Shown here piece by piece: positions 25,101 through 33,442 of a stretch of 54,466 bases of DNA. Both the position numbers and the translations under genes were made by a program. Origin of the DNA: CAYFFZ01 sp049976505 (GTDB taxonomy: Archaea; Thermoproteota; Nitrososphaeria; Conexivisphaerales; UBA164); NCBI GenBank assembly GCA_049976505.1, contig JBMFIC010000007.1, forward strand, positions 1 to 54,466. Reading direction: 5' to 3'. Within the stretch, counting starts at the first letter, position 1. Each line of letters starts with the position of its first letter. The notes under the pieces are model-generated. The model saw nothing but the letters and a program-made list of their open reading frames with translations, was not told where the DNA came from and made no database searches.

Positions 25101-25394
25101 TCACCCTTTCTTTATCTGCTCTACTATTTCAGCCTTCCTAAGCCTTATCCCTTCCTTCATAATAGTGTAGCCACATTCCTTGCATTTTAGCTTAAGTGTT
25201 ACCTTTTTAGTGGTCTTGGCGGTTCTTTTGAGTTCAGGATACTTCTGGCCTCCGTAGCCATGCTTGACCTCCTCGTGATATCTGGCTCCATAGCTCATGC
25301 TTCTCTCCTTGCCCTTCTTGTAGATCGATACTTCATGTTCGGTATGCTTTTTACACCTTGGACAGTACGTGACTATTACTGAAGGGATTTTCAT
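25101..25394 (-). CDS. rpl44e: 50S ribosomal protein L44e
   Basis: A 97-aa zinc-binding ribosomal protein of the E-site region: TYCPRCKKHTEHEVS near the start, YGGQKYPELKRTAKTTKKVTLKLKCKECGYT later. Four cysteines form the zinc site. Its start overlaps the gins51 stop by four bases. Confidence 0.95.
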   Translation of the reverse strand: MKIPSVIVTYCPRCKKHTEHEVSIYKKGKERSMSYGARYHEEVKHGYGGQKYPELKRTAKTTKKVTLKLKCKECGYTIMKEGIRLRKAEIVEQIKKG

Positions 25395-25948
25395 ATCTCT
25401 CCCACCTTCTTCACTATGTTCTTCTCTATTAAAATTTTTGCATTTTCCTGAGGTATTGTGGCCAGATCGCCAACTTCAAAAGGACCGTACTCGACAAGAT
25501 CCGATCCCATGAACTTGTCAAGGGACTGGTTAAACTGCACGAGAAAGTAAACAGTGGGAGCGTTTTTCTCTATGTTTTCAAGCTCCTTAGTCTTGCCCTC
25601 GCTTATGCTCGCTTTAAGCAGATTTATGTCATCGATAAAGCTCATCAGCTTCCACAGGGATGATTTCTCATATTCATCAACCTCTATCGGCTTTCCCTTT
25701 AGGAGGTTATCAACCATCTTCTTAACTCTTATATCTATGAGCTCGCTTACGAGCTCAGATACGGTCTTTCTGAGCTCCCTTGCTGCCAGCTTGGCCTCCT
25801 CCGTAGAGGCCGTAAACTCCATAATTTTAAGCTGCTTCAGTCTTAGGGAAATTATACCGTAGAAGCCAGCAGGCAGAGGAGCAAGGTTTTCTGGATCATT
25901 TATTTCGCTGTTAACAGCTTGTGACAGAAGATTGAGAATATCCTGCAT
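25391..25948 (-). CDS. gins51: GINS complex subunit, Gins51 (Gins15) type
   Basis: Subunit of the GINS complex that activates the MCM helicase in the CMG complex. The 185-aa protein has a helical N-terminal A domain (residues 1-125) followed by a small beta B domain at the C-terminus (YFLVQFNQSLDKFMGSDLVEYGPFEVGDLATIP, ENAKILIEKNIVKKV). This A-then-B order marks the Sld5/Psf1-type subunit; Gins23 has the reverse order. It heads the translation-gene operon down to nop10. Confidence 0.85.
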   Translation of the reverse strand: MQDILNLLSQAVNSEINDPENLAPLPAGFYGIISLRLKQLKIMEFTASTEEAKLAARELRKTVSELVSELIDIRVKKMVDNLLKGKPIEVDEYEKSSLWKLMSFIDDINLLKASISEGKTKELENIEKNAPTVYFLVQFNQSLDKFMGSDLVEYGPFEVGDLATIPQENAKILIEKNIVKKVGEI

Positions 25949-25984
25949 CGTTGAACATATTACTCGCTTTTAGAAAAACTTTTT

Positions 25985-26329
25985 CTAATCGCTGACCAGC
26001 GGTCTGCTCTTTAGAAGGAAGTAAATTCCGCTGGCCCTTGCAACGATCCTGTCCCTCTGCTTGGCCGTGCCCTCGGTAAAGACGAGATCCTGTCCATATC
26101 TCGTTATTTTCCCCTCTGCCACTATCTCTCCCCTGAACGCAGGCTCTATATAGTCTATGTTTAGGCTGACAGTTACGGCCCTTTCGTTTATAAGAGATCC
26201 CATCGCCACGTCAAGAAGCGTTGCAATAAAACCGCCGTGAACTACCCCCAATATGTTTAGATGTTTATCTCCGCACAGGGCTGTCGCTTTTCCCCTCTCA
26301 ACCTTTATATCAAGCGCGTCCTCCAGCAT
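25985..26329 (-). CDS. Hotdog-fold thioesterase (PaaI type)
   Basis: A 114-aa single hotdog domain: HLNILGVVHGGFIATLLDVAMG carries the HGG motif and helix of PaaI-like acyl-CoA thioesterases, followed by VTVSLNIDYIEPAFRGEIVAEGKI. I chose ATG 26329 because AGGTGAT lies just upstream; a GTG three codons earlier is possible. Lies 36 bases before gins51 on the same strand but has its own TATA-like TTATAATC near 26371. Substrate unknown. Confidence 0.8.
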   Translation of the reverse strand: MLEDALDIKVERGKATALCGDKHLNILGVVHGGFIATLLDVAMGSLINERAVTVSLNIDYIEPAFRGEIVAEGKITRYGQDLVFTEGTAKQRDRIVARASGIYFLLKSRPLVSD

Positions 26330-26437
26330 GCAAATCACCTAGTTTATGGCTCAGAGCTCAAGATCTTAATCATGCTTATAATCATAGCTCCTTTTTCATC
26401 ATGGCCAAAAAATAGATGAATTAGCTTTAATAAAAGC

Positions 26438-27577
26438 TTACCTTTTATCTAGTGGGACAAACGGTCTTTCCGATGGGCCAACGTAAACGGCTCTTGGCCT
26501 AATGAGCCTGTGCTGCTCCTCAACGTACTCAATGAAGTGAGCCATCCAGCCGGTAACCCTTGAAAGTGCAAAGAGGGCCGTGTAGATGTTGTTCTGCAGC
26601 GGAAAGCCGAGACCCATGTAGACTATTCCCGAGTAGAAATCCGTGTTAGGATAGATGCCCTTTGCACCAAGCTCCTTAATTCCCAGCTCTTCAAGCCTCT
26701 CGGCTATTTCATAGAGGGTCTTTGGCGCTCCCTTGAGGTTGAGCTCCTGAGCCAGCCTCTTGAAGATCTTGGCCCTAGGATCATACGTTTTGTACACCCT
26801 GTGCCCGAAGCCCATCAGCCTCTTCTTGCCAGACTTGATGTTCTCCTGGAACCACGAATCAACCTTTGAGGGATCGCCTATCTCCTGGAACTGCATTGCG
26901 GCCGCTTCCGCTGCTCCGCCATGTAGAGGTCCCTTAAGAGCTGCAAGCGCGCCGACTATTCCTGAATACATGTCAGAAAGCGTTGAGACCACCACAAGCC
27001 CTGCGGTGGTTGAAGCTGGAACTTCGTGATCAAGGTAAAGTATCAGCGCGTCGTTCATCGCCTCCACCTCTTTTTCGCTTGGCGACCTGTCAAATACGGC
27101 CTTCAGGAAGCTTTCAGCCAGGCTCGAGGATGGCTCCATGAGCTTTGGCTCCTTCCCCATTGCGTGCCTTATAGCTACTGCCGTTACCGAGGCCATCTGT
27201 CCTATTATCCTTGCTGCCGTATCCCTGTCCGTTGCCTTGTTCCACGAGAACTTTTCAGTGGCCGCGAACGTGGCCATCGCGTTCATCTGAAGAGCCACAG
27301 CGTCGGAGGTCCTTGGAAGGGCTGTTATCGCCTTTATGGAATAGTCCGGGATCTTGTATCCCTCCTGAACCTTTTTCTCGAAGTCATCAAGCTGGGATCT
27401 GTTCGGAAGGTTGCCGTAAAGGAACAGGTACTGGATCTCCTCGGCTTTAGCCTTCGCGTTGATTATGTCCTCAATTCTGTATCCAGCATACCAGAGTATT
27501 CCCTTCTCGCCGTCTATTGTCGTCAGCCTGGTCCATTTTATGTTCACGTCCTCAAGGCCCCTGCTTATGCTCTCCAT
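26438..27577 (-). CDS. gltA: Citrate synthase / 2-methylcitrate synthase
   Basis: Condenses oxaloacetate with acetyl-CoA, or with propionyl-CoA in the methylcitrate cycle. The 379-aa short archaeal form shows all catalytic residues: His in LKGPLHGGAAEAA, His in MGFGHRVYKTYDPRA and Asp in NTDFYSGIVYMGLG. Specificity cannot be read from sequence. The prpD-prpB pair in the same window makes dual or methylcitrate use plausible. It is monocistronic, with a structured leader (see next entry). Confidence 0.92.
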   Translation of the reverse strand: MESISRGLEDVNIKWTRLTTIDGEKGILWYAGYRIEDIINAKAKAEEIQYLFLYGNLPNRSQLDDFEKKVQEGYKIPDYSIKAITALPRTSDAVALQMNAMATFAATEKFSWNKATDRDTAARIIGQMASVTAVAIRHAMGKEPKLMEPSSSLAESFLKAVFDRSPSEKEVEAMNDALILYLDHEVPASTTAGLVVVSTLSDMYSGIVGALAALKGPLHGGAAEAAAMQFQEIGDPSKVDSWFQENIKSGKKRLMGFGHRVYKTYDPRAKIFKRLAQELNLKGAPKTLYEIAERLEELGIKELGAKGIYPNTDFYSGIVYMGLGFPLQNNIYTALFALSRVTGWMAHFIEYVEEQHRLIRPRAVYVGPSERPFVPLDKR

Positions 27578-27594
27578 TTTGCATCACCGAGAAA

Positions 27595-27646
27595 AGAGAC
27601 GGTTTGAAGCGTCTCTGCGACAAAAAGGTCATCGAGTATAAATTAA
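27595..27646 (-). promoter_or_regulatory. gltA promoter and leader hairpin
   Basis: On the minus strand a TATA-like TAATTTATA (27637-27646) is followed, at the expected transcription start, by AGAGAC (27616-27611), a 10-base loop and GTCTCT (27600-27595), a perfect 6-bp inverted repeat. A GGTGAT ribosome site follows just before the ATG at 27577. Unlike most genes here, gltA would have a leader of about 40 bases beginning with a stem-loop. It could be an operator or an RNA element. Confidence 0.45.
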
Positions 27647-27649
27647 ACG

Positions 27650-27890
27650 CCCGTTTATTTAACCTTATCCGTTTTGAAAGTTTTATTCAAAAATTTTATT
27701 AAAATTTCGATAAAAAATAACAAATCTAATATAATTAAGGCAACAAATTTACATAGTTTAAAATTCTCCATGACGCTAATAAAAGCTACAGCTTTCTTAT
27801 TTTTAATTGCGATATTCGTTCGAGACTTCCTTTCAATTTTTACAAAAAACGTCCTTGATTTTTAACTTTATTTTGTTTAACCAGGCAAAA
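27650..27890. other. AT-rich gene-free gap
   Basis: The roughly 345 bases between gltA and the phosphorylase gene hold no credible gene. The middle is strikingly AT-rich compared with its near-50% GC surroundings, with runs such as AAAAATTTTATTAAAATTTC. One perfect palindrome AAAGCT-AC-AGCTTT sits at 27782-27795. Beyond the two outward promoters I see no recognisable element. Confidence 0.5.
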
Positions 27891-27923
27891 TTTATAAAAA
27901 TTACTCCACTAATAACATAACGT

Positions 27924-28646
27924 ATGCCAATGCACATAAAAGCAGACGCGAATGACATTGCCAAGAACGTTCTTACGGTTGGAAACCCTGAAAGGGCTAA
28001 GCTTCTAAGCATCCTTCTCGAAAACCCAAGGTTGGTAAACACTAACAGGGAGTTTTACGTCTATACAGGGCTATATAAGGGTGTTCCTGTCAGCATCGTA
28101 GCCCATGGCATAGGCGCCGCCTCTGCCACGCTTGTATTTGATGAGCTATCTCAGGTAGGGGTTAAGAAAATAGTCAGGTTAGGAACCTCCGGCGCCTTGA
28201 AAGACGTAATAAACGTTGGCGACTTCGTCGTCTCAACAGGCGCCTCCTACTTGCCAGGAGGAACGATTGGAGAGTACGTAACTGAGGGGTTCTTCGTCCT
28301 GGCAGCGGTTCCAGATCTGATCCTGACGAAGAAGGTGCTCGATAGCCTGCGCAGGGCTGGGCTGAGAGTACACTATGGTCCCACCTTTTCCAACGATCTT
28401 TTCTATTCGAAGTACTACAGTGATGAACTAGGAATATTAACAAAGCACGGTTTTCTGTGCGCCGAGATGGAGTGCGCTTCTCTTATGGCTCTTTCTCAGA
28501 TAAAGGGTATGAGATCGGCGTGCGCGCTCCTGATAGTAGATAACATAGTACGGGGCAGGGACAGGACGTGGACCGATGAGGAAGAGCTCGAAAAGCTTAT
28601 AATGAAGGCGGGATCAGCAGTTCTTGATGCGTTAGTTGAGGATTAA
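27924..28646 (+). CDS. 5'-methylthioadenosine / purine nucleoside phosphorylase
   Basis: A 240-aa PNP/UDP-family phosphorylase that splits purine nucleosides with phosphate. It begins MHIKADANDIAKNVLTVGNPERAKLLS and contains HGIGAASATLVFDELS, VRLGTSGAL and EMECASLMALSQIKG. The overall sequence strongly resembles the hexameric methylthioadenosine phosphorylase of Sulfolobus as I recall it. A TATA element (TTTATAAAAA, 27891-27900) lies about 28 bases before the start. The KdpC-like gene starts inside its last codons. Confidence 0.85.
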   Translation: MPMHIKADANDIAKNVLTVGNPERAKLLSILLENPRLVNTNREFYVYTGLYKGVPVSIVAHGIGAASATLVFDELSQVGVKKIVRLGTSGALKDVINVGDFVVSTGASYLPGGTIGEYVTEGFFVLAAVPDLILTKKVLDSLRRAGLRVHYGPTFSNDLFYSKYYSDELGILTKHGFLCAEMECASLMALSQIKGMRSACALLIVDNIVRGRDRTWTDEEELEKLIMKAGSAVLDALVED

Positions 28647-29115
28647 CGTAGTTCATGCGGTTTTTGTTGTTCTGGTTTCGTTTATAATAGTGAGCGTCGC
28701 GCTTCCTATTTCGCTTTATTACATTTCCCTCCTGGCGTTCCCAAATCAGGCGAAGGGGGATCCCCTGTATTACAACGGCATCCTGGTGGGGTACAAATAC
28801 GTTTATATGAACATATCATCTGCCGGATTTTTTAACTCGAGCGCAACCTACTACATGAGCCCGATTGTGACTGAAAGTTATGCGATGCAGCAGGCTGAGG
28901 TGCTGAACGAGAGCTGCCACGTTCCGTACACCTATCTTGTCAGCCTGGTGAAGAACTACACATATTATGATCCGCTGGTGGGAAAGAGGCTTGTTAACGT
29001 AAACCTCCTGAACCTTGCGCTTCTAAAGTACTATTCAGAAAACCCCCGCTTTCACCAGCTGTACAGGCTTGGAATAGAAAGAATAAGGTCGCTCAACTAT
29101 TCTGCTTATTCCTGA
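28636..29115 (+). CDS. Orphan KdpC-like membrane-anchored protein
   Basis: A 159-aa protein with one N-terminal transmembrane helix (VFVVLVSFIIVSVALPISLYYI), then FPNQAKGDPLYYNGILVGYKYVY, SAGFFNSSATYYMSP and near the end GKRLVNVNLLNLALLKYY. These blocks line up in order with KdpC, the small subunit of the K+-importing Kdp P-type ATPase (FPxQAxGS, GYFxxRPSA, VNVxxLNLALD). It is shorter than typical KdpC (about 190 aa). No kdpA or kdpB is present in the window. It starts at TTG, overlapping the phosphorylase gene by 11 bases. Similarity is by eye; function as a lone protein is unknown. Confidence 0.6.
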   Translation: MRINVVHAVFVVLVSFIIVSVALPISLYYISLLAFPNQAKGDPLYYNGILVGYKYVYMNISSAGFFNSSATYYMSPIVTESYAMQQAEVLNESCHVPYTYLVSLVKNYTYYDPLVGKRLVNVNLLNLALLKYYSENPRFHQLYRLGIERIRSLNYSAYS

Positions 29116-29125
29116 TCACCTACAG

Positions 29126-30130
29126 CTAGCGCCCTTGTTCTATGATCTCGCCCAGTCCCTTAAGATGCAGATACACAGCAAGAAAAGCAGGCAGCTTCAG
29201 TCTTTCTTCCTTGAACGGACCGTAAGTCTGTTCCTTGAATTTGATTCTAGGCATATAGTAGACGTTAATCTCGACCTCCTCATCGGGCAGAACCACCGCA
29301 TCCGTAAATGGATCAAAGGACTCGAGCCTTTCGACCTCCCTCTTTGAAAGACCGCTTTCGTTGTGCAGAGATTCAGGGGCCCTGAATATCCTTCTGACGT
29401 CTACTGTCACGTTTGGATCAATTGGTATCTTCCTTCTCTGCTTTATTACGGCTCCTTCGGGGGAGTTCCTCTGAAGGATCCTCTCATCGTACCCGTTCAT
29501 TGATATGTAATCTACCAGCTCTATTCTCTCCGGCTGACCGAGTTTTCTCATCCTTTCATCAAGAACATGAAAATGATACCCGTTGTTGCCAGAAAAGTAA
29601 ATTTTTATGTTCTTCCTGCTGATCCCGAAGTCCTCCATCAGCAAGAGCATCAGTGCTGTGGCGGCTTCCTTTACTTCTCTCATGCATTCGTCGCACACCC
29701 ACTCAACCTCATCGACATCCTTGGACCCGCATCTTGGACATCTCTCTGGCTTAGGCAGAGGGCCGTATGAGTGACAGCTTCTGCAGATCCAGAAGCTGTT
29801 TTCCTTTATCCTGGGACTTGCGTCCTTGATATCTATATCAAAGGCGAGATCTGCCTTGATCCACCCCTTTGATTCCATGGAAGCTGTGGGATCGTGGTAT
29901 AAGGCAACCGAGTAGTATGCTGCAAGAGGAGAGCTCCTGACTAGGAAGGCCCTGTACTCTCCGGGACTTTTAAAGCTGAGATGCCTGATCATAGCCCCTT
30001 CAAAGTTCATATATCCGAACTCCCTCTGCTCTATCTCATCGGGTGCGCTTATCCTCTCGGAGAAATTAAAGTAGTACCACCTGAAGAACCTCTTAACCGG
30101 TTGCAGTCGTTGAGTTTCCGACGTACTCAT
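29126..30130 (-). CDS. priS: DNA primase small (catalytic) subunit
   Basis: Catalytic subunit of the archaeal/eukaryotic primase. The 334-aa protein has an N-terminal FFRWYYFNF, the metal aspartates in ADLAFDIDIKD, a zinc motif CRSCHSYGP...CPRCG and CDEC, then YFSGNNGYHFHV with the nucleotide-binding SGxxGxH motif. Its ATG lies 38 bases inside the aglB coding end and no later start keeps the N-terminus, so the two genes overlap genuinely. The large subunit is not in the window. Confidence 0.93.
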   Translation of the reverse strand: MSTSETQRLQPVKRFFRWYYFNFSERISAPDEIEQREFGYMNFEGAMIRHLSFKSPGEYRAFLVRSSPLAAYYSVALYHDPTASMESKGWIKADLAFDIDIKDASPRIKENSFWICRSCHSYGPLPKPERCPRCGSKDVDEVEWVCDECMREVKEAATALMLLLMEDFGISRKNIKIYFSGNNGYHFHVLDERMRKLGQPERIELVDYISMNGYDERILQRNSPEGAVIKQRRKIPIDPNVTVDVRRIFRAPESLHNESGLSKREVERLESFDPFTDAVVLPDEEVEINVYYMPRIKFKEQTYGPFKEERLKLPAFLAVYLHLKGLGEIIEQGR

Positions 30131-32309
30131 ATATCAGGACCTGAGCCCACATGCCGTTTGAAAGCACTTGGTATGGAGAGGCGTAGACCAGCCTGAAGGG
30201 CGTTGAGTTCGTGCCGTAGTATATCCTGTACGTCCACAGAGGAATAAGATAGTACCCCATGTTGCTGTAGTTGACCTCGTAGTGAGGTATTATCGTGATT
30301 ACCCGGCCCGTTGACGGATCTATAACTCCCCACCCCTGATACTGTAGCGGCTCAAGCCTTCCCAGCAGGGTGTTGTTCCAGAAGTACCATGTCAGCAGGT
30401 GAGTCTGAGGGTTTATGAAGAGCGACTGATTGCTCGTCCAGCCAGCCCACACTATCATGGCTGGTACCTTGCTTTCATCTCCACCTATGCCGTACAGCTC
30501 TCCTGAGAGTTCGTATCCGTACAGGTAATAGTCCCTTGTTATTGCGGCGGCATCGGCTCCTGCCGCGAAAACTACAACGTATTTACCGTGCAGCTCCTGC
30601 AGTATCCTTATAGCCTGATCTGGAGGCGAAAGGAACATCCTAGCCACGAGCCCTATCTGGGTTTCGTTTAGAGTGGCGTTATCTATAACGGTGGTCTGGT
30701 TGCCCATTACGGTTATCCAGTAGCCGTAGTCCCACCATGCCACTACTACTGAGTGAGGAGGCATGTTCGATGAGTTTGACATCCACTTAAGTGCATCGAT
30801 CCAGGCTGGAACTGGCTGATTGATTCTCGTCGCGGAGTTGACTATTGAGACTGGAAAGTTGTTCTGAGGTATCCAGGTATAGACAGGGAATGCCGTAAGC
30901 CCAATAAGGACAGCCGCAGCCGCTATTTTTTCGTACTTGAACTCTGAAGCCTGGGGCTGAGCCCTTTTGATCTTCTTCACAGCAGGATGCTCAAACCTGA
31001 TTTCCGAAACCGCATAATAGAGCCCAAGAGGCGCTCCTATTACAACGGCCAGCCCCATGAAGTCCATGAGCTGGCCAAAAGAGGTGCCGGCGTAAAAGCT
31101 CCAGAACAGGAAGATCGAGAGTATTACTGAAGCGAGCGTCCTCCTCTTGAGAAGAAAATAGCCCGCTATAATGACCAGCAGGCTGCTGAGGCCGTAGGTG
31201 AACAGAGTTTCAACGCCTGAAATTGGCAGCTGCTCAGCCACTGTGCTCACTATGGATGGTTTAGTCCTCAGGAGCGGATTTAGCGCCGAAAGATATCTGA
31301 GATTTATCAGGTGGGGAATGAGGTAAGCAACGGCTCCGAGTCCTGCAAGCACTATTGCTATTAGAACACCAAAGAACGCGTTCCTGCTAACTATCTTAAG
31401 TCTTTCGTTGGCGTAGTAGAGAGCGCTTACTGCTATCGCAAGGTAAAGCAACAGCATCGTTGGAGAGTAAATCCAAGACCTGCCTGTACGAGGATATATG
31501 ACCGCCACCAGAGCCCCCACCGTATATAGAACTTCATTCAGAATAATCTGCTTAGTGATGTAGTAACCCATCTTTCCTGGCCTCAGATAGAGCGGGGCGA
31601 ATAGAAATGCCAGTCCAACTACGCCGTTCATGTTCTCGGTTCCGCCCCACATCGTCTGCGCATACCCAACCAGCAGCCCGGCTATTAGAGCGTAGATGCC
31701 GGGCTTAACTGAAATAGCGTCCTGGGCCTTGCCTGATTCAAAAGCATATACTAAGAACAGGAGCGAAAGAGGCATAAAGAGAAAGGCGAACGGCGATCCC
31801 TTGTACCATCCAAAGTCAGTCCTGAGTATAAGGCCTGGAGCCGATGAGAGAAGCAGAACGCCCAGAAGACCTACATATTTGTTCCCCGTCATCTTCAATG
31901 AAATAAAGTATGCTGGAATGGATATCAGAACGCCAGTGAAGATCGGAACTATTGCAACGAAGTCGTACAGATATATCTTCATGCCGAGCCATTTCAACAC
32001 AATGTAAAGGACAGCAACCAAGAAGTAAAGGCCAGAAGGAGATGTGGCCGGTATATTTCTTCCCCACGGATACCAGAAGTTATAGTCAATAGTGTGCATG
32101 TACTTGTTTATGCCTTCTAGCCCGTACTTTGTAAGATCCTGGTAAACGAGGTTTGTAACATAATAATGATAATAGGGATCAAACTCGTTAAGATAAAACC
32201 CGTACCTCTCTGGCATCAGCCTAACGTAGATGTTCAAAACTGTTAGGAGCGCAAACGCTAGAACAACCACTGCTGTTCCGAAGGACAGCCTCGGCCTTAT
32301 AACTTTCAT
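30093..32309 (-). CDS. aglB: Archaeal oligosaccharyltransferase (STT3/AglB)
   Basis: Membrane enzyme transferring lipid-linked glycans to Asn-X-Ser/Thr sequons of exported proteins. The 738-aa protein has about 12-13 transmembrane helices followed by a soluble C-terminal domain. The first-loop aspartate sits in NEFDPYYHYYVTN (residue 44), a SVVAWWDYGYW block holds the WWDYG signature at 525-529, and many NxS/T sites occur near the end. It is the first gene of a pair with priS. Confidence 0.93.
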   Translation of the reverse strand: MKVIRPRLSFGTAVVVLAFALLTVLNIYVRLMPERYGFYLNEFDPYYHYYVTNLVYQDLTKYGLEGINKYMHTIDYNFWYPWGRNIPATSPSGLYFLVAVLYIVLKWLGMKIYLYDFVAIVPIFTGVLISIPAYFISLKMTGNKYVGLLGVLLLSSAPGLILRTDFGWYKGSPFAFLFMPLSLLFLVYAFESGKAQDAISVKPGIYALIAGLLVGYAQTMWGGTENMNGVVGLAFLFAPLYLRPGKMGYYITKQIILNEVLYTVGALVAVIYPRTGRSWIYSPTMLLLYLAIAVSALYYANERLKIVSRNAFFGVLIAIVLAGLGAVAYLIPHLINLRYLSALNPLLRTKPSIVSTVAEQLPISGVETLFTYGLSSLLVIIAGYFLLKRRTLASVILSIFLFWSFYAGTSFGQLMDFMGLAVVIGAPLGLYYAVSEIRFEHPAVKKIKRAQPQASEFKYEKIAAAAVLIGLTAFPVYTWIPQNNFPVSIVNSATRINQPVPAWIDALKWMSNSSNMPPHSVVVAWWDYGYWITVMGNQTTVIDNATLNETQIGLVARMFLSPPDQAIRILQELHGKYVVVFAAGADAAAITRDYYLYGYELSGELYGIGGDESKVPAMIVWAGWTSNQSLFINPQTHLLTWYFWNNTLLGRLEPLQYQGWGVIDPSTGRVITIIPHYEVNYSNMGYYLIPLWTYRIYYGTNSTPFRLVYASPYQVLSNGMWAQVLIYEYVGNSTTATG

Positions 32310-32417
32310 GATACCTAAAGAATCAGCTACTGAGTCTAAAAAAGTTTTGCCCGAATATGCCAGGCCGTGAAAACTGCGGCAATATTAAAAGCGACCTAAC
32401 CTTATGTTAAGGCAGTA

Positions 32418-32924
32418 ATGAAAAGGCTTAAAGAAGGCGACGTGCCGGTATTCGTGCACCTTCCATCTACTTTTGGCCACCTTGACGAATCAAGATATAA
32501 GGGAAGGTGGACCCTCATCTTTTTCTATCACAGGGACTTCGCCCCTGGATGTAACCTTGACATAGGAACGCTCCTTAACAACATGGAGCATATTGAAAGG
32601 CTTGGTCTAGAGCTTGTGGGAATAAGCCCTGACCCCCTTGAGAAGCATTTTGAGTTTGCTGTATCAAGGGGGATAAAGTTTGAGCTGGCCTCAGACCAGG
32701 AGGGAAAAATGGCTGGCCTGTACGGTGCGATTAAAACCAGAAAACCGCTTAACTTTAAGAGGAAGGCTTTCCTTATCTCTCCGGACTTCAGAATATTAAA
32801 GGCATACGAGGGAAAGAGGACCGTCCTTTATCCGCTGGAAATAATCTATGACGTTGAATTTATCCAGGACCTCATTAAGAGCTACGATCCGGAGAAAGTA
32901 AGGATCACGTTTAATTTCTTCTGA
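32418..32924 (+). CDS. Peroxiredoxin-like protein, single cysteine
   Basis: A 168-aa AhpC/TSA-fold protein. LIFFYHRDFAPGCNLDIGTLL contains the PGC peroxidatic cysteine at the BCP/PrxQ position, followed by LVGISPDPLEKHFEFAVSRGIKFELASDQ. The partner cysteine usual five residues later in PrxQ is replaced, and this is the only cysteine, so it would act as a 1-Cys enzyme, perhaps resolved by the trx or pdo products. It stands alone, divergent from aglB. Confidence 0.75.
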   Translation: MKRLKEGDVPVFVHLPSTFGHLDESRYKGRWTLIFFYHRDFAPGCNLDIGTLLNNMEHIERLGLELVGISPDPLEKHFEFAVSRGIKFELASDQEGKMAGLYGAIKTRKPLNFKRKAFLISPDFRILKAYEGKRTVLYPLEIIYDVEFIQDLIKSYDPEKVRITFNFF

Positions 32925-33090
32925 GCCTCCTGTCTTTGTACAAGAGCTTAGGTTCTGAAACATAGACACCGAGAGACGATGCTTCTTTGAAAACGGTGTT
33001 CGATAAGCTTTTTAAATTAAGAACAAGTATTAGGTCTTGATTAAATGGTCTTGATCGCTTCCAAACATCGTATTCGGAGGTCGTTCTTAT

Positions 33091-33441
33091 TTGCCTAGGA
33101 TCAGGGCTATCGTAAATGACGCTGAGGTTTTCTCGGGCAGCTTAGATATAGCGAACCATCCAAAGACAGTAAACGAGCTGCTCAGGGCGAGAACCATCAA
33201 GACAATAGCGGTTCTAAGGGGAGATTACTACATGTTCAGGGTTCCGGTAAGGGTTGGCGCAGAGAAGCCAGAGAGCGCGTATAAGGAGGGAGACCTGGCG
33301 TTCGACTTCATGGGCGGCTGGCTTCTTCTGTTCAAAAAGGGATCCATGTATGCTGGAAGAGCTAACTACCTCGGAGCCATAGAGGGGAGGGTCCCGGATA
33401 TTAAGCCCGGGACTGAAGTAGTCCTCATTTTCACTCCTTAA
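33091..33441 (+). CDS. Cyclophilin-like fold protein (COG2164-like)
   Basis: A 116-aa protein starting at TTG 33091 (PRIRAIVNDAEVF). The segment EGDLAFDFMGGWLLLFKKGSMYAGRANYLGAIEGRV resembles the GDI...PG..L.IFFGPTPMS...GRI block of small cyclophilin-like proteins of unknown function. An 18-residue variable region precedes it. Convergent with the TrmB-type gene. Role unknown; not a proven peptidyl-prolyl isomerase. Confidence 0.5.
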   Translation: MPRIRAIVNDAEVFSGSLDIANHPKTVNELLRARTIKTIAVLRGDYYMFRVPVRVGAEKPESAYKEGDLAFDFMGGWLLLFKKGSMYAGRANYLGAIEGRVPDIKPGTEVVLIFTP

Positions 33442-33442
33442 C

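Noticed and set aside
27026..27607. 193-codon frame antisense to citrate synthase
   Set aside because: Opposite-strand shadow of a strongly conserved enzyme, with biased, low-complexity protein sequence.
27650..27890. Replication origin in the AT-rich gap
   Set aside because: No cdc6/orc1 gene nearby and no repeated origin-recognition boxes visible; composition alone is not enough.
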